DNA of 64,000 nt, taken from assembly GCA_000727475.1 (NCBI GenBank), contig KL647325.1, forward strand, positions 237,719-301,718, read 5' to 3'. Below, piece after piece: positions 57,465 through 64,000 of this stretch (its first letter is position 1; every line of letters begins with the position of its first letter). The notes beneath the pieces are model-generated. The model did no database searches, was not told the DNA's origin, and saw only the letters and a list, made by a program, of their open reading frames with translations. The position numbers and the translations under genes were made by a program. This DNA is from Sarcocystis neurona (Eukaryota; Apicomplexa; Conoidasida; Eucoccidiorida; Sarcocystidae).

Positions 57465-60400
57465 ATGAGGAAGTCAAGTCTTGTGGTGATGATGACGTCG
57501 GCAGCTGGCGCGGCGCTGTGCCTGTATGCGTTGCACGTCGAAAGAAGCAGCAAAGACGTCACTTACAAACCGCTTTGCGATATCTCCCGTACCCTGTCCT
57601 GCTCCAGTGTAAGGACCGTATACACCAATCAACACCGGCGATCTGCAGCGCGTGGAGAAGCAGCGGAGGTTTAGCTGGAGTAGCAGCTGATACTGCGTTT
57701 CCGTAACAGCGGTGCCACGCTTTGGCGACAACTGCAGCCGTACAATGAGGTTTCCCGGTGTCTAAATTGACACGACGCAGCCGCTCGAGCAGTCCGCACA
57801 TGTATACATACGGATGTCGAGAGCAGCGCACATGGATGTGTACATACCTTACGTGATTACGCACTGCTAATATGTGTGGATGTGTGCGCATATATATACG
57901 TATATAGCGTATACGTATACACTATGTATGCGCGCCCCACTGTACAGCAGATGAGGTAGCGCAGCACTGTAGCATTAATGGCAACGCGTACACACAGTAC
58001 GTGCATCCCGCTGTAGCAGTGACCTCTCTCAGCTTCCGAGTGAAGAGGGTATCCACACAATGGAATCGGTGTCGGTCAGACTGCTCCAGAAAGCCAGCAG
58101 TTACGACGAACCGTGAATAGTACTAGCGGTTGAAGACGTAGCACGTGAAGAAAATCGCTTCACACACATCTATACACGTAGTTCTATGGCTGTGTTGGGA
58201 AAAGGGTCCTTCCGGCGCCAGGAGCCACGTGCAGATGTGCATGTTTATTATTCGTATAGAATGAAAACTTTGCCGTCCAAGTAGGTACACACATGTACGC
58301 AACGTCTACATGTGCACGTGTAGGTGAGCGTTTCCGAGCCGTGCGTAGACACAACGTCCAAACACGTGTGGCCTGCATACGGCGTAGTGGCTCTCTCGTG
58401 CCTTTCTTGTCCTACACGATCTGTGCCATCTCCAGTATAGAGTCCCACATTCGGTCGATTCGGGACCTGGCGGCACCACGTGTGAATACGAAAATATATA
58501 GGTATATGTAGGAATAGATAGGTGCTCATACATATAGGAGGAGATACGTCTATCCACTATATGAATACGTAAATCAAGAGAGACCTATGTGGGTAGCTAC
58601 GGGTGCCTGCGTCCACGCCTTTCTGCGCCACCTTATATATCTACTTGTGGAGCCTGCATACGCTTCTCTATCTCTACAGTCTATACAGCGTGGTCATCTA
58701 TAAGCTTGCATACGTAGACATTATGTACCTATAAAACGGTGGAGATGTGTATTTCACGCGCAGTCAATACATACTTCCACTTAGTATAGACAAGCAGATA
58801 GGTACTCGTACACATCGGAAGAGACAAATATATCGACTATGTAAACACAAAAATACATGACAGTGGATAGTACGGGTGCACTAGTGCGCAGGCATGTGTG
58901 TTACACGTGGCTCTACAGTTTCACGAAGGTGCAGTTGTACCAGACGTAAACGATACGTACATGTGTATAGGTTTACATATTGCATGGATGTCCCTGTATG
59001 GCCCTACATGTACATTTGTACGTACAAGCGTATGGAGTCCATGCATGTATTCGAACGGCTCTACACAAAAGGGTGGATGTAAATCGTACAGACCTCTCCG
59101 CATTTGAGTGTGGTCTTGTGTCCTTGTGGCATGCCCCATCGCACCAGGAAATGTCAGTACATGCCGTACCAGCATACCCTTTATTGCGCCTCATGTATAC
59201 ATAAGTGCGTATAAATTGTGTACAAACGTGTGAAATGACCGTCCACGCATACATGTCATCCATCGCTGTAGGGTATGGTATGTCTGCACGTATCCAGGAG
59301 TGGAGCAGTGGAATGTGCGTGCGTATAATTAGAGACTCGCGTCTGCATTCGTCTTACGTATAGGTTACTATTTTCATACGCGCGTGTCGATAACGTAAGC
59401 ACCCCAGTGTTGTACGTGGAGACGCTGTACACATCTTGGTGGCGTATATGTGTATGTCTAGACTGTACCTTCAAAACCCACACACACGTGTTACGTTTGT
59501 GCAAACATAGTTACCCCGCTCAAATAAAGACGCCGTTCACACATCGAGTCTGCGTATACAATGTATCTCATTTGTACCCAGTTGTACACACATCTCAGGT
59601 GCGCACGCCCGAACCCGTGGATAGCGGAATGTCTGGGTGATGAGGATCTCTCTGTCCTTCAATTCATTACGCATGTCCGTCCACGCGTACCGGCACATGC
59701 AAAATCATACACACGTATACAGATACAGTCCATACGAAAGTTGCAGACTTCTGTCTACTATGCATTCCTCTGTGTGCGGTAGGAAGTGGGTTAATCGTGT
59801 AGCAGTGCTTTCCTTTCGGAACAGTGTTTCTTGCCGAAACGCCTTTTGATCCACCTATGCAATTGTAGTCGTTGTGCTGCTGAAGGAATACATGCCGCTA
59901 TCATTTGTCTCTATCGGCCATGTGACTTGATACGTGCAGTCGCGTACGCAGACACTGCATATAACGGACTGTGTGTATATACACGTTAGCACGCTTTTTA
60001 CACTTACAGAATGTATGGGGTGCACCACCCCACACACGCTTCACGTGCAGCGTACGTGCGTGTTTTTGTATGTAGTGAGGCAGTCCGTCCGTTTGTGTGT
60101 GTGAACGTTTTCATCGGTATGCACATATATGTATATTCGGGTATGCGTGTACGGAGGTAACACGGGTGTATGAGTACATACGCCTCCAAAAACGTGTATG
60201 TGTCTATAATTGTGTATGTTGTATATTGCACGAAAGTGCCTGTAGTAGTGTACATCTGCGCACATGCAGATCAAGAGAGAAATACCCGTATTCAAGTAGA
60301 CGTACTTCGATAGGGGACTGCTCCCAGCTGCCTGCTACGAGCGACTGTGCTCATCGCAGGTACTGACGAGCCCCCAAGCCCGTCCACTTTCGTATTTTGG

Positions 60401-63400
60401 TCTCGTGAAGAAGGGCAGCGCGTTCGACCTTCCCAGCGCAGCATTCGGTGAGAAAAACGTTTGTCTCGGTAATGTCGCCTTCCGTCTAGGTGGCATTGGA
60501 TGGGTGTCTTTGCTTTTAATATACGCAGAGGTATGTACGTGTGTGCGGATCGACAGATCCGTGTGTACAATCTTAGATGTGCGCGTGTGCACGCATGTAC
60601 GCGTACCTTTGTGGATATAAACATCCCATATATGTTCAACAGCTGTACACGAGCGCGGCAAGGAACGCGTGTGCGCCTCTCCGCACATGTGCGCGCCCCG
60701 TCTGGTTGGCGCGTGAGAGTATTGCCGGATAACGGTGAAAATGTTGCCTTCACTTCAAATCGGGATATATGGATGCATACACGTACTGACGTGTACGTCT
60801 CTCTGTCTCTCTACACACGGACGTGCCGATACATATATAGATGTGAGCACAAACGCATGCCGCGGCGCACCTCTGTGTCGATTCAGAGATACGGATGTAT
60901 GCCTAGAGGTATATATATATATATGTATATACACTCTGTTTGTTTACAACTGCGTAGGCCTGCCTGCACGTGCAGGCGCACATACTCCTGCAGACGCGTA
61001 TACAAATACTTCTGTACAGACGTAGGTATATACATATATATATATATATGTACGTATCTGCACGGTGCAAGTGCTACAGCCAATGACGGTGTTAGGCGGA
61101 TCGTATCCGTGTCTCACTGTATGCGCTAGTGCTGCCGCTACTGCGTAGCACTGAGTTATTCCTGTAAACAAACATTTTCTCTACCAAAGTGCCGATGGGG
61201 CCTGCCACATTGCAGCTGTGCTGCTCACACCAGTTGAACTGGGATGTTGTTCTTGCTGCTGCCGCTGCAAAGGTGTCGTCTAAGGTGCTTGTGAGTAGCT
61301 TTTCACCCACGTATGTACCGCTGTATCTATGCGTGTACGTATAGACCTGTGCAGAGTACACGCACTCGATCTATTTTTCTGGAATATACCGGAGTATACA
61401 AAACCTGTGCCAGGATTCGTCATTCTCACGTAAGCATCGCTTCTCCTGCTGCTATGTGTACAGGACTCGTCTACTACATTCTGATGTCTACATTACCATT
61501 TGTTCGGCGAAGCTTGCGCTTCCTTTATCTCGCGGCGTCGACTGTCTCAGTGGTAGGAATTTCAGAGATGACCCAGAAGAGTAATACAGGAAGAAACGGA
61601 AGAAGAAAGGACGATGCAGAAGAGGGCATTCGTGTTGATATATACCTGTGTATGCGTCTTTACATGTGTACACGTATAGCGATCATTTCTCTTACTACTA
61701 CTACTGCTACTACTACTACTACGTTGTTTCTCTACTGAGCCCTTCCCGTCTCTTCGCGGGCTTATATAATACTGCTTTCGTGTCTGTTAGCTATCTGTTG
61801 ACTGCTTTCAATCATATTAAAAACAAACGTTTACAAGACACTCCTCATCCACCCAGAGTGCAGCCAGTGCAACTCCTCCATACGTTACTATGTTCCATTG
61901 ATACTGTTCGTGTGCTCGTCTTGCTTGTGAGAAATACGTGTTCATTCTATACCTACATGTGTTTATGTCGCGTGCATTCTGTGTGTGGTCAGCTACGTAT
62001 ATCAGTGTATAAGCCCAGGTGTGTATTCACTTGTATACTTGTGTGCGTATATGTCTTTGCGAGAGAGTTGACACACCAAATATTGTAGAGCCGTATGTTA
62101 TTTACATTCGCGCACACGCGTACGAACGTCTGCCTAAGAAGGCACCTACATGTACAATGATGTACTCAGTGTGTACTTACTTGAAAACCTCTATACCACG
62201 GACAAGAGCACACAGTTGCGCAAACGTGAATACTACAACGTCCACGTATACCATGTCGATCCTCTCACTTTATAGGTAAATTTTATTCGTAGGTAAAGGG
62301 ATCAGGGAAAACCTAACGGGGAGTGTAAGTAGCTGTTTCCCCGCAAAGACAGTCAAACACGCGTGTGAAGAGTCCGCGCGCTGTCGATTTGTGAGAGGTG
62401 GAGATTTGCGTTAGAGACGATTCGTCGCTTTCTTGTCTCTCCGTGCTCTGTTTCCACCCCTCTGCAGGCATTCTCCTTTGTAACCGTATACGCCCTTGCG
62501 GCGGTGTTTCAGCAGTTATGTCCAGTATGCTTGGGCATTTCGATGGTAAGTTGTCCAGTGCCGTTCTAACGGTTGAAGGTGCGGTCTAATCTTTCATACA
62601 CGTGGACATATGTACACGTGTATGTATGCCGTGATCCTGCACATCGTCGAACGTATGAAACTATTCATATACCTGTAGCATTGTATACGCATATTTTTCG
62701 TCACTAACATATTCAACGTTGCCGTATTTCAACGTTGAAGTCTATGGGCGTATGCATCAGTTGCGCGAGTGCTACTGAATCTCTCCCCGTGTGTCGCTTG
62801 CACTCTCTAGGAATATACCATCCCTTCTTCTTAGCAGCACTACTACAGAGCGCGGCATAATTTTCTCAGTGTGTACAAAAGAAGACCTATGGTTCCACAC
62901 AAATGTGTAAAGATATCTATGGAAAGATTTCTGTATATATCTAGTAGTATGTGTCTCGGTGATATATAGGATGGTGAGGGTATCTGGTGTAACAGGTACG
63001 CATTTGTGCATTACTCACATAAGCCGCTGGATTAATAGCGGCCAGGGGTGTTGTCGCTTCTGTTTCTTCCGATGTGCATACGTAACTGACAGACGTCTCT
63101 AAATGTCGATAGACGCAGGCAGCTAGAGGAAGAATCAGAGTGTCCTTCGGCACGCAAAATACCCGCGTGCTCCTCTCTAGCGAACTCCAGTGTGCTGGTC
63201 CTCATCCAAAGCTTGAAGGAAACAGATCCTGAAGTAGGAAGAAGCGATTCAGGCTTACAGACGCTCCCTTGTTCCTATTGTGCCGCGTGAATGTTTCTGC
63301 AAAACACACAGCAGCACGTGTTACATATACGCGTCCGTGTAACAACTATGTCTACACGCACTCCGTGTGAATGTGATGTACTACTTATACACAGGCGTTC

Positions 63401-63886
63401 GCCGCTGTGTGCTCTGCAGTGTCACATTTCTTAGCCGCGTCTTCGTGGAGTTTTATTTTTGCATTGGATGTTTTGCCTCGACGTCTAACTAGGCATTCTC
63501 AGTGCCCCTTTCGGACATGCCCCATGCTATTCAAGTTTTTCGTTGTCAACACGTGTGGAGCTGCACGAATGTTTCCTGCTGGCGCAGGCATATCTTACAC
63601 GTATTCTGAGTTCTTACTTCCGTGTACGTTGTGTCGATACATACTGTTTTCTCACGTTCTGCTTTGACAGTTCCTACGCTTACTTATGTGTATACGCTTT
63701 GTATCGACTTGCGGTGGCTCACCCATACTCATGTGCACGTACTTAGCTATGTATTTCTCTGAACTCTTTTTATCCCTGACTGCTTTGTAGGTCAATTTTG
63801 CCATATTCGGCGCGGTAGTGATTGGGCGCCCGCACAAAGAAAGAATTCGTCCAGTCGTGCCTGACCAAAAGCGCAAAAGAGGATGA
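57465..63886 (+). CDS. VKOR: Vitamin K epoxide reductase (VKORC1-like) family protein
   Basis: Five exons: 57465-57608, 60360-60447, 61464-61552, 62468-62545, 63791-63886. Donors are GTAAGG, GTGAGA, GTAGGA and GTAAGT, each with an AG acceptor. Phases match and the sum is 495 nt, 164 aa (human VKORC1 is 163). Segments match the family in order: ALCLYALHVERSSKDVTYK, PLCDISRTLSCSS (loop cysteines C38 and C46), VLTSPQARP (S52 in the place of the catalytic-site serine), AAFGLVYYILMSTLPF, and QQLCPVCLGISM with the redox CxxC (C125, C128). These are the counterparts of human C43, C51, S57, C132 and C135. Four TM helices are expected in the ER membrane. The C-terminus KRKRG fits a KxKxx retrieval signal, as in human VKORC1. 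The enzyme family passes electrons from a CxxC pair to a quinone and can drive disulfide formation. The human TYA warfarin motif is ISM here. Introns total about 5.9 kb of TA/TG-rich DNA. Confidence 0.93.
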
Positions 63887-64000
63887 CATTTCGACAGGCG
63901 GGAGAACATGCCGCACATAGAGGACAACAGGTGTGCGCCGCGCGGAGCATTAAGATAGGGGAGAAGACGAGGCAGCATAAACACAACTGTAGAGGGGGAA

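Noticed and set aside
63652..63986. Minus-strand frames opposite the last VKOR exon (for example WTNSFFVRAPNHYRAEYG)
   Set aside because: The plus strand has the acceptor, phase and VKOR-family match; the minus frame has no good donor.
1..64000. tRNA and rRNA genes
   Set aside because: No cloverleaf with a recognisable T-loop or rRNA core was found by eye; a tRNAscan-type search would be needed to exclude a tRNA fully.

Overview
The window looks like nuclear DNA of an eimeriid coccidian (Apicomplexa, Eimeria or a close relative such as Cyclospora). The basis is sequence style: long proteins interrupted by runs of Ala, Gln or Ser encoded by imperfect CAG/GCA/AGC tracts, long GT-AG introns full of (TA)n, (TG)n and CAG/CTG repeats, and short phase-compatible exons scattered through them. 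No bacterial operon structure, rRNA, tRNA, CRISPR array or recognisable transposase was seen. The genus is an inference.
Most real coding sequence is in small exons, so the larger open frames alone mislead. I rebuilt genes by requiring AG/GT boundaries, phase continuity and protein-like sequence. Two genes came out complete. The first is a 6-exon TMBIM/Bax-inhibitor-1-like membrane protein (minus strand, 43058-49969, 258 aa). The second is a 5-exon vitamin K epoxide reductase VKORC1-like protein (plus strand, 57465-63886, 164 aa). Two large single-exon genes are recognisable despite heavy homopolymer insertion: a SAAL1-like armadillo protein (12212-15889) and a 2H-phosphoesterase of the cyclic phosphodiesterase (CPDase) family (36672-39332).
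Layout from left to right. 2786-7658 (minus) is an unidentified multi-exon repeat-rich protein. 7.7-12.2 kb is repeat-rich spacer. 12.2-15.9 kb is SAAL1-like. 16-25 kb is mostly spacer with a few splice-bounded exons of unknown genes and several small duplications. 25.7-28.9 kb is an unidentified membrane-like gene on the minus strand with a duplicated exon. 29-35 kb holds minisatellites and scattered minus-strand exons. 36.7-39.3 kb is the CPDase. 39.3-43 kb is convergent spacer with a degenerate minisatellite. 43-50 kb is the TMBIM gene. 50.9-52.4 kb holds exons of an unidentified minus-strand gene. 52.4-56.8 kb is spacer. 56.85-57.0 kb is the last exon of an unidentified plus-strand gene. 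57.5-63.9 kb is VKOR.
The genes do not form an obvious pathway. The VKOR and TMBIM proteins would both be expected in ER or other internal membranes. Recurrent non-coding elements are a 14-bp palindrome (GGTGTACGTACACC), CAG/CTG-derived tandem repeats, and dispersed minisatellites that share a GTGTRTGTACNCC-like core.
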